Notes under the pieces: generated by a model
Database searches by the model: none
Seen by the model: the letters and a program-made list of their open reading frames with translations, nothing else
Told to the model about the DNA's origin: nothing
NCBI GenBank assembly: GCA_027069645.1
Contig: JALXEI010000180.1
Span: forward strand, 1-17,411
Reading direction: 5' to 3'
DNA length: 17,411 nucleotides
Source: Hyphomicrobiales bacterium
GTDB lineage: Bacteria > Pseudomonadota > Alphaproteobacteria > Rhizobiales > JAKIUO01
Part shown: piece after piece, positions 8,801-15,558 of the stretch
How the letters are laid out: the number at the start of each line of letters is the position of its first letter
Numbering within the stretch: position 1 is the stretch's first letter
Program-made: the position numbers and the translations under genes

Positions 8801-9517
8801 AATGGCAAACGCATCCTGAAGGCGGAGAGCAGAGACGCCGGCGCGACGTTCAGAATGGTGGGGCTCTATCCGAATATTCAGGGTGGCCTGTTGTCTCTTG
8901 TGGTTGATATGGATCCCCGGGGCACCTCTGAAAAAAGCGGGACATTGTGGGTTAAGGATTTCGACGTCATCGGGGCCAGGAAGCTTGAACGAAAGCCTGG
9001 TTCATCTGACATTTTCAAAAATGATCTGATAGGGTCACGGCAGAAAGGCAAGTCTCGTTCCCGACGAGCAAGAATAATGCGTACGCGCTTTCGTTTTGAT
9101 CAGCTTAAAGCCCCGTTTTCCTATGGTGATGGTCAGTTTATTCTCCATGACTCCTATGTAAACGGGCCGATCATTGGTGCGACCCTGCGGGGCAAGATTG
9201 ACTTTCGGACCGAACGGATGAAACTGGGCGGTACCTATGTGCCCCTCTATGGATTGAATTCGGCTATCGGTGAAATTCCGGTTCTTAACGAACTTCTGGT
9301 TGGCCGCCAGGGCGAAGGTGTTTTTGGTGTGACCTTCGCAATTGAAGGTCCGACGGCGAAGCCAACCGTAATCGTCAATCCGGTTTCCCTGCTGACACCG
9401 GGTGTTTTTCGACAGATATTCGATTTCAACAATTCCGTCCGAAATCGACAATTTCAAAAACTGCCAAAATCAAAGCGAAGATACAGGAAACACAGGCAGA
9501 CCGGCGCGTATCCGTAA
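5822..9517 (+). CDS. AsmA/YhdP-like membrane-anchored protein (DUF3971 and AsmA-like C-terminal region)
   Basis: Large AsmA-like proteins (TamB, YhdP, YdbH) are anchored in the inner membrane, span the periplasm as a beta-rich groove, and are linked to phospholipid transfer to the outer membrane. This 1231-residue protein has one N-terminal membrane helix (about 45-69, LIVSIELLVGVIVLGAMVLG) followed by a long beta-rich periplasmic part. The segment LKRLWPGMLATGARKW near residue 515 is typical of DUF3971. The C-terminal stretch IPVLNELLVGRQGEGVFGV through VNPVSLLTPGVFRQIF (about 1145-1200) matches the AsmA-like C-terminal domain, and a basic tail follows. The start at 5822 has only a weak GGA element, and an alternative ATG at 5933 would shorten the cytoplasmic leader to a few basic residues. 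It lies 83 bases upstream of the YdjM-like gene. The family is well supported; lipid transport here is inferred from it. Confidence 0.87.
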   Translation: MIHRIVKHTKKPEIAGGAHRTGRTITSLVTPPVTLRDMRTPVRRTLIVSIELLVGVIVLGAMVLGAFYYRLEKGAIDLDFVVPSLERAINEQLSGLSVKISSAFVGKNTHSPGVHFRLRNIVLYNREGEAIANAPLAAVDLNGRALMWGRIAPSQVVFIRPTLEISYSETNGLSFSYPRVGKSGDFIGELLKEAGDSQKENKGRPVVSSSSGKIQIMKAVAAAFEEARAHRNTTSYLTQFGVRDATVNFFSGEKKYSWKMPDFIIDLKHGRKGSLIRGFGKLGIGENGENIPPWKIRFQTKQSEKTKGLMLDLGFGEISPESLHHLLPEIEKLRLFGIPFGGKVNAKLNSVGELQSAFANIRLAAGRILIPWLDINEDGIEDFRLDSGDLKLAYSRKGNELHILPSPFRWGKNRTLLSGVIGADNPGNKTTRFKFAFKGSETRLAADDFQLGPMIVDEWWMTGIYSPDQDEVNIADFYLRAGNTVFRMKGRIETVSTNPGLFVKGHISGASIPVLKRLWPGMLATGARKWVGENIQDGKLVTGNFKIALPSNVLAKLPGGADPGPEMIDARFVLQDLVVQILPGNLPVSVPDAKVRISGRQLTVDIPRGRIDTDDGHLVRLSHGNYSISDLRQKHPDSDLSFRIAGTVRDIAGLVDRMAPRSGPHKGLVASGIDGKVKGVVTMHIPLVKDVQFSDIVPGGDLRIGDLKSKNIFGDFSVEGGTVNVKLSRKAVDIEGGIVVHGLPVRLNAQHILGASRQRQPPVRLTAILGKSERKQLGLGFVNETVKGDIPVVVTFSQGKKDTENVTVRADLTDAKVDFTAAGWSKVPGIPAVLQFDVGKRRSGKLSFHNLDFVSDQMVVEGGLVLDGKTGRLDRFSFSRVSFEGIEKMSLNGKRGSDGLVKLVADIDTVRGLQLLRSRLLKKSGKKTSSVKASTGPDFDLHARIRKVTGGKGTYVSGGQLDLYKRNGRINRLDFKGLLNGQSSIAVRLESATNGKRILKAESRDAGATFRMVGLYPNIQGGLLSLVVDMDPRGTSEKSGTLWVKDFDVIGARKLERKPGSSDIFKNDLIGSRQKGKSRSRRARIMRTRFRFDQLKAPFSYGDGQFILHDSYVNGPIIGATLRGKIDFRTERMKLGGTYVPLYGLNSAIGEIPVLNELLVGRQGEGVFGVTFAIEGPTAKPTVIVNPVSLLTPGVFRQIFDFNNSVRNRQFQKLPKSKRRYRKHRQTGAYP

Positions 9518-9585
9518 TACCGGCAACAGGCGTTAACAGAATCTTAGGCGACATCCCTCTACACCTGTGAGAACTCAAATGTTGC

Positions 9586-9591
9586 AGGAGG
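9586..9591 (+). promoter_or_regulatory. Ribosome binding site for the GTG-started YdjM-like gene
   Basis: AGGAGG lies nine bases before the GTG at 9601 and supports that non-ATG start. Confidence 0.75.
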
Positions 9592-9600
9592 GCAGGGCAG

Positions 9601-10380
9601 GTGGCCAATTTTCAGACACATATTACCGTGGGTGTTTTGACCAGCGGCGTGATTTCCACGATCGCGATGGCGGCTGCTGTCGTGACGCCAAATGATGCGA
9701 TGTTTCTCACAATAGCGGGAACGATGGGCAGTATCATGCCCGATATTGACCTGGAGAGTTCCAGGCAATCGCGAGCCGTTTTTGGCGGTTTTGGGATTTT
9801 CTTTGCTTTCATTGCGCTTTTTCACTATTCGCAATTTTTGTCCATTGCCGAGTTGTGCATTTTATGGCTGTCGATTTATATTTCTGTACGCTATCTTTTG
9901 TGGCGTCTGTTTAATGAATTTACAGTGCACCGCGGTATTTTTCATTCCTTCCTTGCAAACATATTTTTTAGTGTCGCCGGCGTGGCGATATTTTATAATC
10001 TGCTTGAAAAGTCGGATACGGTTGCCTGGATGGGGGGAGGCGTTATCTTTATCGGTGCGCTCACCCACCTGATCCTCGATGAACTCTACAGCATCGACTT
10101 TGCGGGCAACAGGGTCAAGCGATCTTTCGGAACTGCTCTGAAACTTTTTGACTACAAAAATCCGTTTTCAGCGTTCGCAATGATCGTTGCCGTGGCTGCC
10201 ATGCTCTATGTTTCACCAACAGCGGGTAATTTCTATACGCTGATAAATTCTTCGGAAAACTGGTCATATCTTCATAGTCGTCTTTTGCCAAAAGGAAAAT
10301 GGTTCGATGTCGGGGAACTGCGACTGAATATGGCGAGAAGTGGTGAAATGGACCCGTTAACAACCGGTTCTGTTGATTGA
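9601..10380 (+). CDS. YdjM-type inner-membrane protein (metal-dependent hydrolase-like)
   Basis: This 259-residue protein matches the YdjM/DUF457 family of membrane-bound, predicted metal-dependent hydrolases, whose substrates are unknown. Conserved polar motifs sit beside hydrophobic helices: H7 near the start (NFQTH), PDID at 47-50, HRGIFHS at 110-116 and HLILDELYS at 156-164. Several membrane segments are evident (about 10-40, 58-100, 117-135, 143-160 and 190-205). The soluble C-terminal tail ends in a polar stretch. The start is a GTG with a good AGGAGG. It follows the AsmA-like gene by 83 bases on the same strand with no terminator seen, so co-transcription is likely. A joint role in the envelope is inference only. 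Confidence 0.85.
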   Translation: MANFQTHITVGVLTSGVISTIAMAAAVVTPNDAMFLTIAGTMGSIMPDIDLESSRQSRAVFGGFGIFFAFIALFHYSQFLSIAELCILWLSIYISVRYLLWRLFNEFTVHRGIFHSFLANIFFSVAGVAIFYNLLEKSDTVAWMGGGVIFIGALTHLILDELYSIDFAGNRVKRSFGTALKLFDYKNPFSAFAMIVAVAAMLYVSPTAGNFYTLINSSENWSYLHSRLLPKGKWFDVGELRLNMARSGEMDPLTTGSVD

Positions 10381-10678
10381 CCATGTCAACAAAACTTGAA
10401 AACATACGTGGCTGCGGTGAAATATGCGATGGTGCATGCAAGTTCGATGGACGTGTGCAAAGGGGGAGCTTGGAAATCCCCCAGAAAAAAACAACGGCTT
10501 TTAAAAGCAAATCACGTGCGTTGCTTTCTGGGAGGATTTGTTATCAGGAACCCCATAGTCCCGTGAAATCACAACCGGCGGAGTCATTGATTGCTCCAGG
10601 GACGATTCTCAGGTAATCCCCACAAGTCTTGAATATGGTGGGGGATTGGTAAAACTTTTCTATCAGTTGTAGATGGGT
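10381..10678. other. Intergenic region between convergent genes
   Basis: These 298 bases lie between the ends of the YdjM-like gene and the carboxypeptidase. An ORF at 10383-10616 (78 residues, MSTKLENIRGCGEICDG...) overlaps no known family I recognise and has no ribosome site, so I do not call it. The stretch holds a hairpin GGGGGA/TCCCCC (10462-10467 and 10477-10482), a 12-base palindrome GCTTTTAAAAGC (10497-10508) and a further hairpin at 10615-10647. Confidence 0.55.
10615..10657 (+). terminator. Weak candidate terminator in the convergent region
   Basis: AATCCCCAC (10615-10623) pairs with GTGGGGGATT (10638-10647) with one bulged G and a 14-base loop. A short T run (CTTTT) lies several bases downstream on the plus strand. 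The T run is displaced and short, so the call is weak. Confidence 0.3.
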
Positions 10679-11968
10679 TTACGGGATCATGACAATACAA
10701 CTCAGCTTCATTTTTCTTTTGAGCTGTTCACAGGTATTGGCAGCACCACTCCGGGAGGAAAAACCGGCAAACCTGGCCCGATGATAGTTAACACCATTCT
10801 TGCTGAAACGCATGATATAGGGCTGATGTCCATTCAGAATATCCGAAGCTTCGGCCCTGGTTTTTGTCAGCTTGCCGACGGCGATATTGCGGTCTTCGTA
10901 GGCACCAATCTGAATATCATAGCCCTTGCGTGTACTGCTGCCGGTAAACTGACCGATGCCGAACGACCTTGACGCCAGAGAGGTTTTGATAATGGATGCC
11001 CCTTCGGGTTGACGTTTTTTCCAGGATGTTGAGGTTGTGACAGCACTTGTATAACGGATGCGGGAGCGCGCTGCTGCGGGATCCATACTGGCCATTCTCA
11101 CAGCAAGGGGTTTCTTGCGTGTCATGGCGACGGCTTTCGGGAAATATCTGTTTAACAGCCGCCTCATTTCAGCATTTCTGCTGCGGGCAGATCGACCGCC
11201 CATGACCACGGCAATCAAATGCCTGTTGCCGCGTTTTACAGAGGATGTAAGATTGAAACCCGATGCGCGTGTGTAGCCGGTTTTGATACCTTCCGTCCCC
11301 CTGTAGGAAAACAAAAGACCATTATGGTTGCGATATGAGCGACCACGATATCTGAAGCGGCGCGTTTTGAATGCTTTTGCATAGCGCGGAAAATCATTCA
11401 TGATCCGCATTGACAGTTTTGCCATATCCCGCGCAGTCGTGCGTTGCAGCCTGTTTGGCAGACCGGACGCATTTTTATAGACGGTGTTGTTCATGCCAAG
11501 CGCACGGGCCTTGCGTGTCATGAGACGCGCAAACTTCGCTTCACTGCCGGCAATGTTTTCAGCAACAGCAGCCGCGGCGTCATTGGCTGATTTGGTGACA
11601 AGCGCCCCGATAATATCCTTTACCATAATATAAGAGCCCGCTTTAAGGCCAAGCTTCGAGGGTGCCTGTGCCGCCGCATGGGGCGTTACATAAAATTTTG
11701 TCTTGTCGGAAAGGCGACCTTTTTTCAGATAATCAAACAGGATATAAAGGGTCATGATTTTTGTAAGGGATGCCGGATAGCGCGGCGCGTCGGCATTGCT
11801 CGCGTGCAGGACCCTGCCGGTGTTTCCATCAACGACGATGGCCGCATATTTTGAATTGGCACTTGCTGTCACAGAACAGGCAGAAACAACGGATATGGCA
11901 ATTATTGCGGAGATCAGTTTTTTTGCAACGAACTCCGGCACTCGATTGACCCTTAACCTACACCACAT
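10679..11968 (-). CDS. D-alanyl-D-alanine carboxypeptidase with C-terminal SPOR domain
   Basis: This low-molecular-mass penicillin-binding protein (peptidase S11) removes the terminal D-Ala from peptidoglycan stem peptides in the periplasm. With the ATG at 11966-11968 it has 429 residues: a signal peptide with a hydrophobic core (about 17-31, LISAIIAISVVSAC), then catalytic motifs SLTK (S67, K70), SAN (127-129) and KTG (229-231). A basic linker follows, and a SPOR domain (about 350-429, YDIQIGAYEDR... to the end) that binds denuded glycan at division sites. Other starts are a GTG at 11939-11941, with an AAGG nine bases upstream, and a TTG at 12020-12022. The longest gives an unlikely signal peptide. 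VVSAC faintly resembles a lipobox but is followed by a good signal peptidase I site (TASA). It is divergent from clpS. Confidence 0.92.
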   Translation of the reverse strand: MWCRLRVNRVPEFVAKKLISAIIAISVVSACSVTASANSKYAAIVVDGNTGRVLHASNADAPRYPASLTKIMTLYILFDYLKKGRLSDKTKFYVTPHAAAQAPSKLGLKAGSYIMVKDIIGALVTKSANDAAAAVAENIAGSEAKFARLMTRKARALGMNNTVYKNASGLPNRLQRTTARDMAKLSMRIMNDFPRYAKAFKTRRFRYRGRSYRNHNGLLFSYRGTEGIKTGYTRASGFNLTSSVKRGNRHLIAVVMGGRSARSRNAEMRRLLNRYFPKAVAMTRKKPLAVRMASMDPAAARSRIRYTSAVTTSTSWKKRQPEGASIIKTSLASRSFGIGQFTGSSTRKGYDIQIGAYEDRNIAVGKLTKTRAEASDILNGHQPYIMRFSKNGVNYHRARFAGFSSRSGAANTCEQLKRKMKLSCIVMIP

Positions 11969-12527
11969 AACAGGATAGTCCCTCTTGAATTCGACTGATT
12001 GTCCAAAGCGCTCAAATCGCAATGCCGGTGCCGGATACGACGTGAAAGCGAACTGTGTCCGACAGGTGAACGCACCTTTTACCCTACAAATCGGTTCGTT
12101 CTTGACAGGAGTATGACAAGCATAACGGAATGTTCATTTGCCCTGAAAAAATCACAATTCATCCACCAGATGACATGAGTGATGATAAGTGATGCATGCT
12201 TATTAAACGGTTAAAGACGGGGCTGGTTAAAATGGACAAGGCAGCGCATCGATGACGAGGCAAAATTTTTGATTTTGCGGATCAAGGTTGATCCAGGGAA
12301 GCGAGAATGATGGCCGTTCACGCGGTCGCCCCCGTTTTCTGCCGCGCGCGGTCACGCTGTCAACTATGGAGCAGAAACACGCTTTGGAGCGGGCACTCTA
12401 CATGTTATCAGTTCATATCGGCCAAAAACAAAAATAATCGTGCTGTGGTATGAAATTGGCTTGAAAATGGTGTACAATGGACCAAACTGTAAATTCGGGT
12501 ATCCCGGCTGGAGCAATGTTATAAAGA
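11969..12527. other. Gene-free divergent region before clpS, with two adjacent hairpins
   Basis: No coding gene or tRNA is supported in about 560 bases. Two perfect hairpins sit side by side: GCAAAAT-TTTTG-ATTTTGC (12260-12278) and GGATCAA-GG-TTGATCC (12279-12294). Other visible elements are AGTGAT repeated ten bases apart near 12180-12195, TTAA repeats near 12204-12235, TTGACA near 12110, and TACAAT (12473-12478) about 50 bases before clpS, the last without a good -35. Promoters for clpS-clpA and the carboxypeptidase should be here. Confidence 0.55.
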
Positions 12528-12953
12528 ATGAGCATGACGAAGAACGAAAGGGGAATGCCACCATTGGGCGGTTTCGGGTCGAATCCGCTTCCGGGCTTGC
12601 AGAATGATCCGGAAATGGCCGGTGGTAATGACAACAGGAAAAATGGACAAGGTGGCAGCACCGGTACCGATGTCATTACAAAGCCGCGTGCAAGGACAAG
12701 AAAGCCCAGGCTTTACAAGGTACTGTTGCTGAATGATGACTATACCCCGATGGATTTCGTTATTTTTGTACTGGAACAGTATTTTAACAAATCCAGAAGT
12801 GAAGCAACCGGTATAATGTTGCAGGTCCATCGCAGCGGGGTCGGGGTTTGTGGTGTGTTTACCTACGAGATTGCCGAAACCAAGGTGTCTCAGGTGTTAA
12901 ATATCGCCAGACAAAATGAACATCCATTGCAATGTACAATGGAGAAAGAGTAG
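12528..12953 (+). CDS. clpS: ClpS, adaptor for ClpAP (N-degron recognition)
   Basis: ClpS binds proteins with N-terminal Leu, Phe, Tyr or Trp and delivers them to ClpA. The 141-residue frame has a long flexible Gly/Asn-rich leader (about 1-55) and then the ClpS core from KPRLYKVLLLNDDYTPM. The residues expected to line the N-degron pocket are present: N69, D70, D71 and H101. The end LQCTMEKE is typical of the family. The leader is longer than in E. coli ClpS, as I recall for many alphaproteobacterial members. The start is not certain: the ATGs at 12528 and 12534 both lack a strong ribosome site (GGAG lies about 14 bases before 12528). It is followed 19 bases later by clpA. Confidence 0.96.
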   Translation: MSMTKNERGMPPLGGFGSNPLPGLQNDPEMAGGNDNRKNGQGGSTGTDVITKPRARTRKPRLYKVLLLNDDYTPMDFVIFVLEQYFNKSRSEATGIMLQVHRSGVGVCGVFTYEIAETKVSQVLNIARQNEHPLQCTMEKE

Positions 12954-12972
12954 CAAATAAAGGCGAGGTTAG

Positions 12973-15402
12973 ATGCCGTCATTTTCGACAAATCTTGAAG
13001 AAGCGCTCCACCGGGCACTGGAATATGCCAACGAGTATAATCACGAGTTTATCACCCTGGAGCACCTGCTGTTTTCCCTGATTGACGACAGGGATTCTGC
13101 CGCAGTCATGCGGGCCTGTATGGTCAACATTGACGAATTGCGGGGAAAGGTAAAACATTACCTTGAAACCGAGTTGAACGGCATTGTTGTGACCGATGAC
13201 AATCACGAGGCTCAGCCAACGGCCGGTTTTCAGAGAGTTATTCACAGGGCGATTATTCACGTACAGTCATCCGGACGCGAGGAAGTCACAGGCGCCAATG
13301 TGCTGGTCGCCATTTTTGCAGAGCGTGAAAGCCATGCAGCCTACTTCTTGCAAGAGCAGGATATGACGCGTTTTGATGCGGTCAACTATATCTCCCACGG
13401 TATAGCGAAGCGCGATGACATGTCCGAGCCGCGGCATATAAGCGGGATTGAAGAGGAAAATACCGGGTTTGGAACGGAAACCAGGGGAAAATCGAATGAT
13501 GCCCTTGATACCTATTGCGTCAACCTCAATGAAAAAGCCCGCTCCGGTCGGATTGATCCGCTCATCGGTCGTGCCGAGGAGATCGAGCGTACCATACAGG
13601 TGTTGTGCCGTCGGCAAAAAAACAATCCGCTTTTCGTCGGAGATCCCGGTGTCGGGAAAACCGCCATTGCCGAAGGTCTGGCCCGTCTGATTGTGCGTGG
13701 CGAAGTGCCCGAGGTGCTGGAACACAGTACAATATTTTCGCTTGATATGGGGTCATTGCTGGCCGGCACGCGTTATCGCGGCGATTTTGAGGAACGGCTG
13801 AAAGCGGTCATGTCGGAAATTGAGAATTATGCGGGTGGCATTCTTTTCATTGACGAAATCCACACAGTGATCGGTGCCGGCGCCACATCCGGTGGTGCAA
13901 TGGACGCTTCCAATCTGTTAAAACCGGCCTTGCAGTCGGGGTCCCTGCGCTGCATCGGTTCGACCACCTACAAGGAATATCGTCAGCATTTCGAAAAAGA
14001 CAGGGCGCTGGTCCGTCGTTTTCAGAAGATTGACATAAAGGAACCCACGATTGAGGACACGATCGATATTCTCAAGGGGCTGAAACCCTATTTCGAGGAA
14101 TTCCACAAGATACAGTATACGACACCGGCCCTGAAAACGGCTGTAGAACTGTCGGCAAAATATATCCATGATCGCAAATTGCCTGACAAGGCGATTGATG
14201 TCATTGATGAAACCGGCGCATCCCAGATGTTGCTGCCAGCAGACAAGCGCAAAAAGAAAATCGGTGTCAGGGAAGTGGAAGTCACAATTGCACGTATGGC
14301 ACGCATCCCGCCGAAATCGGTCAGCAAGGATGATGCGACTGTGCTGCGCAATATTGATCGAGATCTGAAAAGGGTTGTTTTCGGACAGGACAAGGCCATT
14401 GAGGCCCTTGGCAGCGCCATAAAACTGGCGCGGGCCGGTCTGCGCGAACCCGAAAAGCCCATCGGCAGCTATCTGTTCTCCGGGCCGACCGGTGTCGGTA
14501 AAACGGAGGTGGCCCGTCAACTGGCGTCTCTCCTTGGCGTCGAGCTGCTGCGCTTTGACATGTCCGAATATATGGAGCGCCACACAATATCACGACTGAT
14601 TGGTGCCCCTCCCGGCTATGTCGGTTTTGATCAGGGCGGCCTCCTGACCGACGGGATTGACCAGCATCCTCATTGCGTTTTGCTTCTCGATGAAATCGAG
14701 AAAGCGCACCCGGATCTGTTTAATATTCTGCTACAGGTCATGGATCACGGGAAACTGACAGATCACAATGGCAAAACGGTCGATTTCCGCAATGTCATAC
14801 TGATCATGACATCAAATGCCGGGGCGGCAGATATGGCAAAGCCTCCTATTGGTTTTAATCGCAGCAAGCGCGAAGGGGAGGATGAAGAGGCCATCAACAG
14901 GTTGTTCTCGCCGGAGTTTCGCAACCGTCTTGACGCTGTCGTTTCGTTCGCGGGACTGTCGAAAAAGGTCATCGCAAAAATTGTCGAAAAGTTTGTTTTC
15001 CAGCTTGAAGCCCAGCTTGGGGAACGCAATGTCACAATCGAACTGAGTGACGAAGCCAATGACTGGCTGGCCACGGAGGGATATGACGAGCGCTATGGTG
15101 CGAGGCCGCTTTCGCGGGTTATTCAGGAGCACATCAAAAAACCGCTGGCGGAAGAACTGCTGTTTGGCAAGCTGCAAAACGGCGGGACTGTAAGGGTCAT
15201 TCTCAAAAAGGTGGACGGAAAGAAGAAACTCGGATTTGAATTTTTCAAGCCTGCCCCTCGCCCCAAACCGGCTGGTGAGGCGAAAAAGAAACGTCCTGCG
15301 AAATCTTCAGCCCCGAAAAAAACGGTCGCAAGGAAGAAAGGCCCAGCAAACAAGGGGAAAGGTGGCGGGACCGTTCCAAAGGTTCCTCTCGCAGACAAAT
15401 AG
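12973..15402 (+). CDS. clpA: ClpA, AAA+ unfoldase subunit of ClpAP, with lysine-rich tail
   Basis: ClpA unfolds substrates with ATP and threads them into ClpP. The 809-residue protein has the N-terminal repeat domain that docks ClpS (about 1-145), then a first AAA+ module with Walker A GDPGVGKT (223-230) and Walker B ending in D294-E295. The second AAA+ module has Walker A GPTGVGKT (504-511) and Walker B ending in D573-E574. The ClpP-docking IGF loop is at 626-628 (PPIGFNR). A low-complexity basic tail follows (about 757-809) with 14 Lys and 3 Arg in 53 residues, beyond where E. coli ClpA ends. The start ATG at 12973 follows AGGCGAGG. It forms an operon with clpS and ends before a strong terminator. 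No ClpP gene is in view. Confidence 0.97.
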   Translation: MPSFSTNLEEALHRALEYANEYNHEFITLEHLLFSLIDDRDSAAVMRACMVNIDELRGKVKHYLETELNGIVVTDDNHEAQPTAGFQRVIHRAIIHVQSSGREEVTGANVLVAIFAERESHAAYFLQEQDMTRFDAVNYISHGIAKRDDMSEPRHISGIEEENTGFGTETRGKSNDALDTYCVNLNEKARSGRIDPLIGRAEEIERTIQVLCRRQKNNPLFVGDPGVGKTAIAEGLARLIVRGEVPEVLEHSTIFSLDMGSLLAGTRYRGDFEERLKAVMSEIENYAGGILFIDEIHTVIGAGATSGGAMDASNLLKPALQSGSLRCIGSTTYKEYRQHFEKDRALVRRFQKIDIKEPTIEDTIDILKGLKPYFEEFHKIQYTTPALKTAVELSAKYIHDRKLPDKAIDVIDETGASQMLLPADKRKKKIGVREVEVTIARMARIPPKSVSKDDATVLRNIDRDLKRVVFGQDKAIEALGSAIKLARAGLREPEKPIGSYLFSGPTGVGKTEVARQLASLLGVELLRFDMSEYMERHTISRLIGAPPGYVGFDQGGLLTDGIDQHPHCVLLLDEIEKAHPDLFNILLQVMDHGKLTDHNGKTVDFRNVILIMTSNAGAADMAKPPIGFNRSKREGEDEEAINRLFSPEFRNRLDAVVSFAGLSKKVIAKIVEKFVFQLEAQLGERNVTIELSDEANDWLATEGYDERYGARPLSRVIQEHIKKPLAEELLFGKLQNGGTVRVILKKVDGKKKLGFEFFKPAPRPKPAGEAKKKRPAKSSAPKKTVARKKGPANKGKGGGTVPKVPLADK

Positions 15403-15440
15403 AGCGGTCCGGGCTGATATATTCCTGTATTCCACGAGCT

Positions 15441-15488
15441 GAAAAACAACTCTTTCCCTGTTATTTTGCAGGGGAAGAGTTGTTTTTT
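15441..15488 (+). terminator. Strong Rho-independent terminator after clpA
   Basis: AACAACTCTTTCCCTG (15445-15460) pairs with CAGGGGAAGAGTTGTT (15469-15484) over 16 pairs with one G-T, loop TTATTTTG. A run of six T (15483-15488) follows. The A run before the stem extends the pairing and would supply a T run on the other strand as well. Confidence 0.95.
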
Positions 15489-15558
15489 CGGGCGACTCCT
15501 GTAAACGGTTGATGGTGGCCAAATTTTATATGTCCTGATACCGAGGCAGGAAATCGGA

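Noticed and set aside
10383..10616. A 78-residue ORF (MSTKLENIRGCG...) after the YdjM-like gene
   Set aside because: It has no ribosome site, no recognised family, and contains hairpins and a palindrome. It cannot be supported from sequence alone.
12204..12236. TTAA repeats as a CtrA site
   Set aside because: The spacings do not fit TTAA-N7-TTAA.
12460..12490. CTTGAAA as a heat-shock sigma-32 promoter for clpS
   Set aside because: The -35-like match is good, but nothing at the proper distance resembles the -10 consensus.
13918..14583. A 221-codon open frame on the minus strand
   Set aside because: It is antisense to clpA over conserved AAA+ sequence and has no family-like features.
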